Shown here in pieces: positions 1 through 6,811 of a DNA stretch of 54,683 nt. The stretch's first letter is position 1; each line of letters begins with the position of its first letter. The stretch lies in assembly GCA_001899085.1 (NCBI GenBank), contig MKVB01000006.1:431793-486475 (forward strand), in the 5' to 3' direction. The stretch comes from Devosia sp. 66-14 (lineage in GTDB: Bacteria; Pseudomonadota; Alphaproteobacteria; Rhizobiales; Devosiaceae). Under the pieces are notes generated by a model that saw nothing but the letters and a program-made list of their open reading frames with translations, made no database searches and had not been told where the DNA came from. Made by a program: the position numbers and the translations under genes.

Positions 1-1
1 G

Positions 2-223
2 TACAAGGGCATGGGTAGTGCCGTCACCGACATGGGCAACCCTGCCGGTCCGAGCAAGACGATCGGCGCCGATGGCCGGGTGGTCAGCACCAACGGCAAT
101 GCGCTGACCGGCTACTCCATCCTCGAGGCCAAAAGCCTCGACGATGCGATCACACTGGCGCGCGGCTGCCCGATCTATGCGGCCGGCGGTTCGGTCGAAG
201 TCGCCGAACTGATGGCGATGTGA
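2..223 (+). CDS. YciI-like (YCII/DGPF) protein, C-terminal part
   Basis: The reading frame is open at the left edge of the window and ends with TGA at 221-223, so the gene starts outside. About 73 residues are visible. The pattern GYSILEAKSLDDAITLARGC followed by a GGSVEVAEL segment is typical of the C-terminal half of YCII-related (DGPF) small proteins, which form ferredoxin-like dimers; many are encoded beside ECF sigma factors, but their reaction is usually unknown. An internal ATG at 11 could be read as a start, but the homologous fold needs residues upstream, so truncation by the window edge is the better reading. Confidence 0.7.
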   Translation, partial: YKGMGSAVTDMGNPAGPSKTIGADGRVVSTNGNALTGYSILEAKSLDDAITLARGCPIYAAGGSVEVAELMAM

Positions 224-328
224 CGCGAAAGGGGCGGCGCTCCGAGCGCCGCCCCCCCCCTCCCCTCAGATGCTGTCACTCGTCGGCACCATCCCCCACT
301 GCACCAATCGGCCGTTCTTCGGCGGCGC

Positions 329-368
329 TTGACTCTCATAGCTATCATATATAGCCATCATAGCTATG
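329..368 (+). promoter_or_regulatory. Promoter/operator region with ATAGCTAT boxes
   Basis: A TTGACT -35-like hexamer (329-334) is followed by three near-identical octamers: ATAGCTAT at 338-345, ATAGCCAT at 351-358 and ATAGCTAT at 360-367. The outer two sit inside CATAGCTAT(C/G), the second copy (359-368) being a perfect 10-bp palindrome, and their centres are 22 bp (about two helical turns) apart. AT-rich symmetric boxes covering a promoter just before a DUF4260-TetR gene pair suggest the operator of that TetR regulator. The assignment is inference. Confidence 0.5.
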
Positions 369-391
369 TACGTTAGCCATTGAGGTTCGCC

Positions 392-808
392 ATGTCCTCC
401 ATTCCGGGTTTCCCGCCCAAGTTCGTCATCGCGCATCTGCGCGTCGAAGGCTTCGTCGCCCTCATCGCCGCTGTCACGACCTATTGGTTCCTCGGCGGCA
501 ACTGGTGGCTGTTCGCCGTGCTGCTGCTGGCGCCCGACCTCAGTTTCTTCGGGCTCTACGCCGGCGAAACGGCCGGGGCGAAGATCTACAACCTCGCCCA
601 TACCTATGCCGTCCCCCCGCTCCTCGGCGCCATCGGCTGGTTCGGCGGGGTGTTCTGGCTGACGGAAGTCGCGCTGATCTGGGTCGCGCATATCGGCCTG
701 GACCGCGCCCTCGGTTATGGCCTCAAGTATCCGGGCGTCGCCCACCATACCCACCTCGGGCTCATCGGCCCGGCCAGAAAGGCGGCGCGCAGTGCCGACG
801 CCCGCTAA
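392..808 (+). CDS. DUF4260 family membrane protein
   Basis: A 138-residue hydrophobic protein with three to four predicted membrane segments (around residues 16-33, 36-55, 72-90 and 92-110). It ends in a conserved polar tail with YGLKYP and a His-rich AHHTHLG motif that is characteristic of DUF4260 proteins. Their function is unknown. Start ATG 392 is preceded by GAGG seven bases upstream; a TTG twelve bases earlier is less likely. The last 17 bases overlap the GTG start of the TetR regulator, so the two are probably cotranscribed and translationally linked. The TetR protein therefore likely controls this membrane protein. Confidence 0.75.
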   Translation: MSSIPGFPPKFVIAHLRVEGFVALIAAVTTYWFLGGNWWLFAVLLLAPDLSFFGLYAGETAGAKIYNLAHTYAVPPLLGAIGWFGGVFWLTEVALIWVAHIGLDRALGYGLKYPGVAHHTHLGLIGPARKAARSADAR

Positions 809-1349
809 GACTTCTGCCACCCAGTTGGCGAGCATGGCGCGGGGGCTGGTTGAGGCCAAAGGCCCCGATGCACTCACCATGGGCGCGCTGGCGCAGAGCG
901 CGGGGATCAAGCCGCCTTCGCTCTACAAGCACTTTGCCGACCGCGCAGCGATCCTCAAACTGGTCGAGATCGAAATCCTCAATGAACTCGAGGCCTGTCT
1001 GCGCCGCGAGACAAAGGGAGAAACGCCCAAGGCGCGGCTGACCGCCATGGCTGGCGCCTACCGACGGTTCGGCCGCACCGCGCCCAACCGCTACAAGGCG
1101 ATCTATAGCGGCAACGCTTTCAACGACCCCGAGATCCGCGCCGCCTGCCTGTTCTCGGCACAGCCGTTGTTCGAAGAACTGAAAGCCGCAGGCATTGCCG
1201 AGACACGCATGCTGCCGTTGTCGCGTACTCTCGTGGCATTCCTGCATGGCTTCGTGCTGATGGAGATCGGCAACGCCTTCAACCTCGGCGGCAGCATCGA
1301 GGAAGCGTTCGAATCGAGCCTCGAGACGATCTTGCGCGAGATCGCCTAG
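792..1349 (+). CDS. TetR/AcrR family regulator with WHG C-terminal domain
   Basis: A 185-residue repressor. The N-terminal helix-turn-helix is at about residues 27-50 (LTMGALAQSAGIKPPSLYKHF, the normal TetR pattern) and the C-terminal ligand domain, with YRRFGRTAPNRYKAIYSG, fits the WHG (TetR_C_33) type. I chose GTG 792 because it lies nine bases after AAAGG and yields a normal TetR length. An earlier in-frame start would add unrelated residues read out of the upstream gene. It overlaps the DUF4260 gene by 17 bases and probably represses its own operon through the ATAGCTAT boxes at 338-367. The ligand is unknown. Confidence 0.85.
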   Translation: MPTPAKTSATQLASMARGLVEAKGPDALTMGALAQSAGIKPPSLYKHFADRAAILKLVEIEILNELEACLRRETKGETPKARLTAMAGAYRRFGRTAPNRYKAIYSGNAFNDPEIRAACLFSAQPLFEELKAAGIAETRMLPLSRTLVAFLHGFVLMEIGNAFNLGGSIEEAFESSLETILREIA

Positions 1350-1426
1350 GAGCCTTGTCGATCCCGCCGGCGTTCACTCGTCGGAAAGGTGAGAGCGGCC
1401 AATGCCGCACAACCGAGGAGAGAACG

Positions 1427-2032
1427 ATGGGTTCGAGCGTCTTGTACATGTCGATTTCGGTGGATGGCTTCATCACCGGGCCGAACGTCCGACCGGATAA
1501 CGGGCTCGGCGATCAAGGCCAGCACCTGCATGACTGGGTGTTCGGCGATGGCGAGGGCGGCGACTTCGATGCTGCGATCGCGCAGCTCAAGGGTGTCAAC
1601 CGGCAGATCTGGGACGAGACGATGGCGACCGGCGCCGTGCTTGCCGGGCGCCACACGTTCGAGCCCGCGGGTGGCTGGAACGGCGATCATCACGACGGCG
1701 TCGAGATCTTCATCGTCAGCCGGCACGAGGCGCCCGACTGGGTGCGCAAATGGAAGAACGTCCACTATGTCGCCGATCTCGGCGTGGCGATGCGCGAGGC
1801 CAAGGCGGCAGCGGGGACGCGCAATGTCATGATGCATGGCGGCAGCACGCTGGTGCCGATGGCGATCCAGGCCGGGCTGCTCGATGAGCTGATGTTGCAC
1901 CAGGTGCCGTTCCTGCTCGGCGAAGGCACTCGGCTGTTCGACACGCTGGGGTTCGGCCTACGCAACCTGGAGCGGCTGCGGGTGCTGGAAGGCGAGGGTG
2001 TCACCCACCTGCACTACCGGGTGCGGAAGTAG
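1427..2032 (+). CDS. Dihydrofolate reductase family (RibD C-terminal-like) protein
   Basis: A 201-residue protein of the RibD_C/DHFR superfamily. The start has the usual SVLYMSISVDGFI strand-turn, followed by GRHTFE in the cofactor-binding region and a central VMMHGGSTLVPMAIQAGLLDEL segment typical of the NADPH-binding half. It ends in TRLFDTLG and a strand, THLHYRVRK. Members reduce pterin- or pyrimidine-like substrates in some cases, but many are uncharacterised, so the substrate is not assigned. ATG 1427 follows GAGGAGAG at 1415-1422. It stands 77 bases after the TetR gene in the same direction and could belong to the same transcript. Confidence 0.82.
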   Translation: MGSSVLYMSISVDGFITGPNVRPDNGLGDQGQHLHDWVFGDGEGGDFDAAIAQLKGVNRQIWDETMATGAVLAGRHTFEPAGGWNGDHHDGVEIFIVSRHEAPDWVRKWKNVHYVADLGVAMREAKAAAGTRNVMMHGGSTLVPMAIQAGLLDELMLHQVPFLLGEGTRLFDTLGFGLRNLERLRVLEGEGVTHLHYRVRK

Positions 2033-2061
2033 GAGCCGGGACCTCCCCTTCAACTGTGGCC

Positions 2062-2196
2062 AACCCCTCACCCGTTTCGGCCTTGCGGCCGATCCACCTC
2101 TCCCCGACGGGGAGAGGAAAAGGGGTGCCCGCCGCGCTATCCAGATTCTTCTCCCCGTCGGGGAGAAGGTGGCGCGTAGCGCCGGAAGAGGGGAAG
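2062..2196. repeat. Long imperfect inverted repeat (palindromic intergenic element)
   Basis: Two arms, about 2062-2117 and 2147-2196, are imperfect reverse complements. Their inner ends carry near-perfect palindromes: 2097-2117 (10-bp arms around one base, core CCCCGACGGGG) and the matching CTCCCCGTCGGGGAG in the right arm. The element fills the gap between two convergent genes and contains no plausible gene. It looks like the small interspersed palindromic repeats common in Hyphomicrobiales; whether it is mobile cannot be seen from one copy. Confidence 0.6.
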
Positions 2197-2252
2197 GCCC
2201 CGATAGCTGTGGCTGTTCCGACGCTCGACTGGAAGACTGAGAGCGCGGGCCC

Positions 2253-4121
2253 CTACTCCGCTGCCTTCAGATCCAGAAAACCGCCCGACTGACGAGCCCA
2301 GAGCGTCGCGTAATGGCCGCCGGCCGCGAGCAGTTCGGCGTGGGTGCCTTCCTCGACGATGCGCCCTGCTTCGAGCACGATGAGACGATCCATCTCGGCG
2401 ATGGTCGAGAGGCGGTGGGCGATGGCAAGCACGGTCTTGCCCTGCATGAGGGTCTTCAACTGCCCCTGGATCGCCGCCTCGACCTCGCTGTCGAGCGCCG
2501 AAGTGGCCTCGTCGAGCACCAGGATCGGGGCATTCTTCAGGAGCACCCGGGCGATCGCAACACGCTGACGCTGCCCGCCCGAAAGCTTCACGCCGCGCTC
2601 GCCGACAAACGCGTCGTAGGCGGTGCGTCCCTTCTGGTCGATCAGGTGCTCGATGAAATCGTCCGCCTCGGCCGAAGCGGCGGCAGCGAACATCTCGTCA
2701 TCGGTGGCATCGGGCCGGCCATAGGTGAGGTTGGCGCGGATCGAGCGGTGCAGCAGCGAGGTATCCTGGGTTACCACGCCGATATTGGCGCGCAGCGACT
2801 CCTGGGTGACCTTGGAAATGTCCTGCCCATCGATCGAAATGCTGCCGCCCTGCACGTCGTAGAAGCGCAGCAGCAGGTTGACGATGGTCGACTTGCCCGC
2901 CCCGGAGCGGCCGATCAGTCCGACGCGTTCGCCCGCCCGGATCCGCAATTGCAGGTCGTCGATCACCGGCAGGGCGTTGTCGTATTTGAAGCGGACATGA
3001 TCGAAGCTGATCGCCGCCTCGCTCACCACCAGCGGCTTGGCATCGGGCGCATCGACCAGGCCCAGCGGCCGGGCGATCAGCTCGGCCGAGTTCTGCGCCG
3101 TGCCGTAGTTGCGCATCAGGCCGTTGAGCTGGTTCATCAGCCGGCCCAGGAGATTATAGAGCCGCAGCACCAGCCCGGTGGTGAAGGCGACGCCGCCGAC
3201 GCTCACCAGCCCTTCGGTCCACAGGTGCACCGAGAGCGCGGCGATGCCGGCGATCGCCACGCCCGACAACATGCCCATCGCGGTGCGCACGCCCACCAGG
3301 GTGCGCGCCAGCCTGGTCATGGCCGCAATGAAGCTGTCGAAACCCGACTTCACGAACTTGTCGTCCGCCTCGGCGGTGCCGAACAGCTTCAACGTCTGGA
3401 TGTTGGAGAAGCTGTCGACGATGCGGCCGGTCAGCACCGAGGCCTGCTCCGCCGCCCCGGCCGAGTATTTCCGCATCCGCGGTACATAGTAGCGGGCCAG
3501 CGCGGCGAAGGCCGCGACCCAGGCCAGCACCGCCGCGGCCAGCCGCCAGTCGAGCTGGCCCACCAGCACGACGGTGGTCACGGTATAGATGCCGATGAAC
3601 CACACCACCTGCAGCAGGCTGACCATGAAGTCGCCCACCGCACCGCCCGACTGCCAGACCTTCGAAGCAATCGAGCCGGCGAAGTCGTTCTGGAAGAAGG
3701 TGAGGTTCTGCCGGATCACATGGGCGTAAGCCTGCCACCGCACCAAGTTGTAAAAGCCGAGATTGACCGTCTGCTCTTCCACGGTGGCCGACAGCCAGGT
3801 GATGACGAAGCGGATGCCCAGCGTCACCACCAGCATCCAGACCAGCTCCGGCCCGAACCCGGCGATCAGCCCGGCCCAACCATCCGCCTGGTGGGAATTG
3901 TCGAGGATGTCGACGATGCGCCCGACATAATAGAACAGCGCCGCCTCGACCAGCGCCACCAGCCCGCCCAGCACCAGCAGCGAGAAAAAGGCCAGCCTGG
4001 CCTGCGAGATGTAGAACCAGAAGAACCGCCAGGTCACCGCCGGCGGCCGGAGATCGCCCGACTTGCCGAACGGATCGATCCAGTTTTCGAAGAAGCGATG
4101 GATGGGCTCGAGCAGCTTCAT
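2253..4121 (-). CDS. ABC exporter half-transporter (fused permease-ATPase), third in cluster order
   Basis: A 622-residue inner-membrane exporter subunit. The N-terminal half (to about residue 330) has the six membrane helices of the ABC exporter fold. The C-terminal ATPase has Walker A GRSGAGKST near residue 405, signature LSGGQRQR near 512, Walker B ILVLDEATSALD near 530 and the switch IAHRLST. The C-terminus (GTHAELLAAGGHYATLWARQ) is nearly the same as those of the two upstream paralogues, so the three arose by duplication. Half-transporters act as homo- or heterodimers; the family exports lipids, drugs or peptides and the substrate is not visible. It is 277 bases from the next paralogue, with a palindromic repeat between, so it may have its own promoter. 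Confidence 0.88.
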   Translation of the reverse strand: MKLLEPIHRFFENWIDPFGKSGDLRPPAVTWRFFWFYISQARLAFFSLLVLGGLVALVEAALFYYVGRIVDILDNSHQADGWAGLIAGFGPELVWMLVVTLGIRFVITWLSATVEEQTVNLGFYNLVRWQAYAHVIRQNLTFFQNDFAGSIASKVWQSGGAVGDFMVSLLQVVWFIGIYTVTTVVLVGQLDWRLAAAVLAWVAAFAALARYYVPRMRKYSAGAAEQASVLTGRIVDSFSNIQTLKLFGTAEADDKFVKSGFDSFIAAMTRLARTLVGVRTAMGMLSGVAIAGIAALSVHLWTEGLVSVGGVAFTTGLVLRLYNLLGRLMNQLNGLMRNYGTAQNSAELIARPLGLVDAPDAKPLVVSEAAISFDHVRFKYDNALPVIDDLQLRIRAGERVGLIGRSGAGKSTIVNLLLRFYDVQGGSISIDGQDISKVTQESLRANIGVVTQDTSLLHRSIRANLTYGRPDATDDEMFAAAASAEADDFIEHLIDQKGRTAYDAFVGERGVKLSGGQRQRVAIARVLLKNAPILVLDEATSALDSEVEAAIQGQLKTLMQGKTVLAIAHRLSTIAEMDRLIVLEAGRIVEEGTHAELLAAGGHYATLWARQSGGFLDLKAAE

Positions 4122-4214
4122 TGGGGTTCTCGCGAACCTTCAATAGCTTGAGTCCTAACGAAGGGAACGTGAAATCGGGGTAAGGTGGAGATGACGCTCG
4201 GTGGCGCCAGGTCG

Positions 4215-4350
4215 TCTCCCTCCCCCTTGTGGGGAGGGATCAAGGGTGGGGGTGGCCACACACTCGGTGCTTGGCCCCCCACCCAGCTACGCAACGGACC
4301 TGGCTGAGCCAGGTCCTGCTTCGCTACCCTCCCCACAAGGGGGAGGGAGA
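4215..4350. repeat. 136-bp element with perfect 24-bp terminal inverted repeats
   Basis: Positions 4215-4238 and 4327-4350 are exact reverse complements (core CCTCCCCCTTGTGGGGAGG). Each arm is itself nearly palindromic, and an inner GGGTGGGGGTGG / CCCCCCACCC pairing makes the whole element foldable. It occupies the gap between two tandem ABC genes. The structure resembles repeat elements scattered through Hyphomicrobiales genomes; it could fold in the transcript between the two genes and alter decay or readthrough. Confidence 0.7.
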
Positions 4351-4398
4351 ACCGGTGCAAGGAACGCAAGGGCGGACCGAAGCCCGCCCCCTCTGTTC

Positions 4399-6261
4399 TT
4401 ATTCAGCCGCCTCGGACTTCATGTCGAGGAAGCCGCCGGACTGGCGCTGCCAGAGCTGGGCATAGTGCCCGCCGCTGGCCAGAAGTTCGGCATGCGTGCC
4501 TTCCTCGACGATGCGGCCCTTCTCCAGCACCACCAGGCGATCCATCGCAGCGATGGTCGACAGGCGGTGGGCGATGGCGATCACAGTCTTGCCCTGCATC
4601 AGCGACACCAGTTGATCCTGGATCGCCGCCTCGACCTCACTGTCGAGCGCCGAGGTGGCTTCGTCGAGCACCAGGATCGGGGCGTTCTTCAACAGCACGC
4701 GGGCAATGGCGACGCGCTGGCGCTGCCCACCCGAGAGCTTGACGCCCCGTTCGCCGACATGAGCGTCGTAGCCCCGCCGTTCCTTGGGATCCATCAACCC
4801 GGCGATCACATCGGCCACCTTGGCCTGCTCGGCAGCGCGGATCATATCCTCGTCGGACGCCGTCTGGCGGCCATACTTGATGTTCTCGCGCACCGAGCGG
4901 TGCAGCAGCGACGTGTCCTGGCTGACCAGGCCGATCGCGGCGCGCACGCTTTCTTGCGTCACGTCGCGAACGTCCTGCCCATCGATGCGGATCGAACCGG
5001 ATTCCACGTCGAACAGACGCAGCATCAGGTTGACCAGCGTCGATTTACCGGCACCGGAACGGCCGACCAGTCCCACCTTCTCGCCCGGCTTGATGTCGAG
5101 GTTGAACCCCTCCATCACAGTGCCTTCCTTGCCGCGCCAGTAGTTGAAGGTGACATTGTCGAAGGCGATACCGCCCTCCTTCACCACCAGGTTTTTGGCC
5201 TCCGGCTTGTCGAGCATGGTGATCGGCTGGGCGATGGTGATCATCGAATCCCGCGTGGTGCCGATCTGGCGGAAGATGTTGGAGCCGACATCGAGGATCC
5301 AGCCACTCATGTTCATGATCTGCAGCGCGAACGGAATGGCCGTTGCCACCGCCGCCGCGTTCAGCGTGCCGGCATTCCAGCTGCTGAGCGCGATCCAGGC
5401 GATCGAAATCACCAGGCCCGCGTTGAGCATGAACAGCGTCGACCACATGTAGGTGAACACCCGCATGAGCTTCCTGAACTCGGCGGCGTGCTCGTTCACC
5501 GAGTCCGCCACATAGGCATCCTCGTGACCGTCGGTCGAGAACGTCTTCAGCGTGTGGATGTTGGTGTAGCTGTCGACGACGCGGCCGGTCATCACCGACT
5601 TGGCCTCCGAGAGATCCTCGGAATACTTGGCGATCAGCGGCATGACGATGGTGAACAGGATGCCGTAGAGCACCAGCCAGATGCCGATCGGCACCAGCAG
5701 CACCCAGTCGAGCCGCGCCAGCACCACCACCGCGACGACCACGAAGATGCCGGCGTACCAGACGGCGTCGATGGTCATGTTGACCGAGGTTTCGATCGAT
5801 TCCCCGGCCTGCATGATCTTGTTGGCGATGCGCCCGGCGAAGTCGTTCTGGAAGTAGCTCCAGGTCTGGCGGATGACGTGCCAATGGCTCTGCCAGCGAA
5901 CGATGTCGACGAGGTTGGGCACGATCGAGTGGTTACGCACCAGCGTATCGAGCAGGAAGGTGATCGGGCGGACCACCGCGATCACCAGGATCATCAACAG
6001 GAAGGTCTGCCAGTGCAGCTCGAACATCTGCCCCGGCGGGGTGGTAGCGAGCAGACCGACCACGACGCCGACGAAGACCGGCATCATCGCATCGGCAATC
6101 GAGCCGATGGCCACCAGCACCATGCGGAGCAGGAAGGCGCCGCGGAACTGGTTGACGAAATACATGGTGAACTTGGTCACCCCCATCGGGGGTTGGGTGT
6201 CCTTGGCCAGCGCTACCGGAGAGTAGCGGGCATCGAACCAGGCAATGACTCGGTTGAGCAT
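4399..6261 (-). CDS. ABC exporter half-transporter (fused permease-ATPase), second in cluster order
   Basis: A 620-residue inner-membrane protein with the same layout as its neighbours: a six-helix exporter domain to about residue 330, then an ATPase with GRSGAGKST, LSGGQRQR (near 510), ILVLDEATSALD and IAHRLST. The tail EEGTHAELLASGGHYAQLW is shared with the flanking copies. It reads in the same direction as the 123-residue gene and the first ABC gene but stands 178 bases after the former, so it is either a distal operon gene or has a separate promoter. The partner for dimerisation could be any of the three half-transporters. Substrate unknown. Confidence 0.88.
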   Translation of the reverse strand: MLNRVIAWFDARYSPVALAKDTQPPMGVTKFTMYFVNQFRGAFLLRMVLVAIGSIADAMMPVFVGVVVGLLATTPPGQMFELHWQTFLLMILVIAVVRPITFLLDTLVRNHSIVPNLVDIVRWQSHWHVIRQTWSYFQNDFAGRIANKIMQAGESIETSVNMTIDAVWYAGIFVVVAVVVLARLDWVLLVPIGIWLVLYGILFTIVMPLIAKYSEDLSEAKSVMTGRVVDSYTNIHTLKTFSTDGHEDAYVADSVNEHAAEFRKLMRVFTYMWSTLFMLNAGLVISIAWIALSSWNAGTLNAAAVATAIPFALQIMNMSGWILDVGSNIFRQIGTTRDSMITIAQPITMLDKPEAKNLVVKEGGIAFDNVTFNYWRGKEGTVMEGFNLDIKPGEKVGLVGRSGAGKSTLVNLMLRLFDVESGSIRIDGQDVRDVTQESVRAAIGLVSQDTSLLHRSVRENIKYGRQTASDEDMIRAAEQAKVADVIAGLMDPKERRGYDAHVGERGVKLSGGQRQRVAIARVLLKNAPILVLDEATSALDSEVEAAIQDQLVSLMQGKTVIAIAHRLSTIAAMDRLVVLEKGRIVEEGTHAELLASGGHYAQLWQRQSGGFLDMKSEAAE

Positions 6262-6439
6262 TTTGAACTCATTTTCCGAGCCCGGTAACCGACTATCCGA
6301 GTCAGGTCAGGGCTCTAACGGATTGTTTTCGCTTCACTTTGGACCAGCTGGCATTAGGGCCCGCGCTGAGGTCGATGAATCCGGGATGATTGCGAGTTTC
6401 CATTTGTCCCCTCCTTGGGATGGTTGAAATCTAAGAGCT

Positions 6440-6811
6440 CTAGAGTTTGTGAACGGGCATCGTGTGAAGACCGCTGCCGCTCCATATCGGGCTTTCGTCG
6501 TGGTAACTGATCTCGCTCTCGAGGGCGAAGGCAACCAGGGCCTCGATACTGCCGGCCACACCGGTACCGTCGGTTGCCTCCAGCCGAAAAGCGACGGATC
6601 GCTCATCGTTGGGAACGCTTCCCTGGCGCACGATGCGCAGCCCCTTGTAGTCGGTCTCGCTCGATATCCTCGAGACGCCCTTGAAGAAGATGTCGACACA
6701 GGTTGCATGCTCCGGCCCCGAGGGGCTCCGAAGCAGGAGCTGGCTGTGGCCGACAGCATATTTCCATAGCCGAAACTCTCGGCTGGACACGAAGACCACC
6801 CGATCGTTCAT
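6440..6811 (-). CDS. 123-residue protein of unknown function, coupled to ABC transporter gene
   Basis: I do not recognise this protein. Its ATG at 6809-6811 overlaps the TGA of the upstream ABC gene as ATGA (6808-6811), a strong sign of real, translationally coupled expression. The 123 residues are soluble-looking, with no signal peptide or membrane helix. The visible pattern includes FRLWKYAVGHSQLLLRSP, then CVDIFFKGV, and KGLRIVRQG in the middle, consistent with a mixed strand-helix small domain. It may be an accessory or regulatory partner of the exporters, or simply a passenger in the operon. Confidence 0.72.
   Translation of the reverse strand: MNDRVVFVSSREFRLWKYAVGHSQLLLRSPSGPEHATCVDIFFKGVSRISSETDYKGLRIVRQGSVPNDERSVAFRLEATDGTGVAGSIEALVAFALESEISYHDESPIWSGSGLHTMPVHKL

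Noticed and set aside
717-791. Earlier in-frame start for the TetR gene
   Set aside because: Would add residues that are out-of-frame reading of the DUF4260 gene; GTG 792 has a good ribosome site.
2313-6288. Long plus-strand frames of about 600 to 700 codons
   Set aside because: They are antisense to the ABC genes and rich in His, Gln and Arg, the signature of GC-rich shadow frames.
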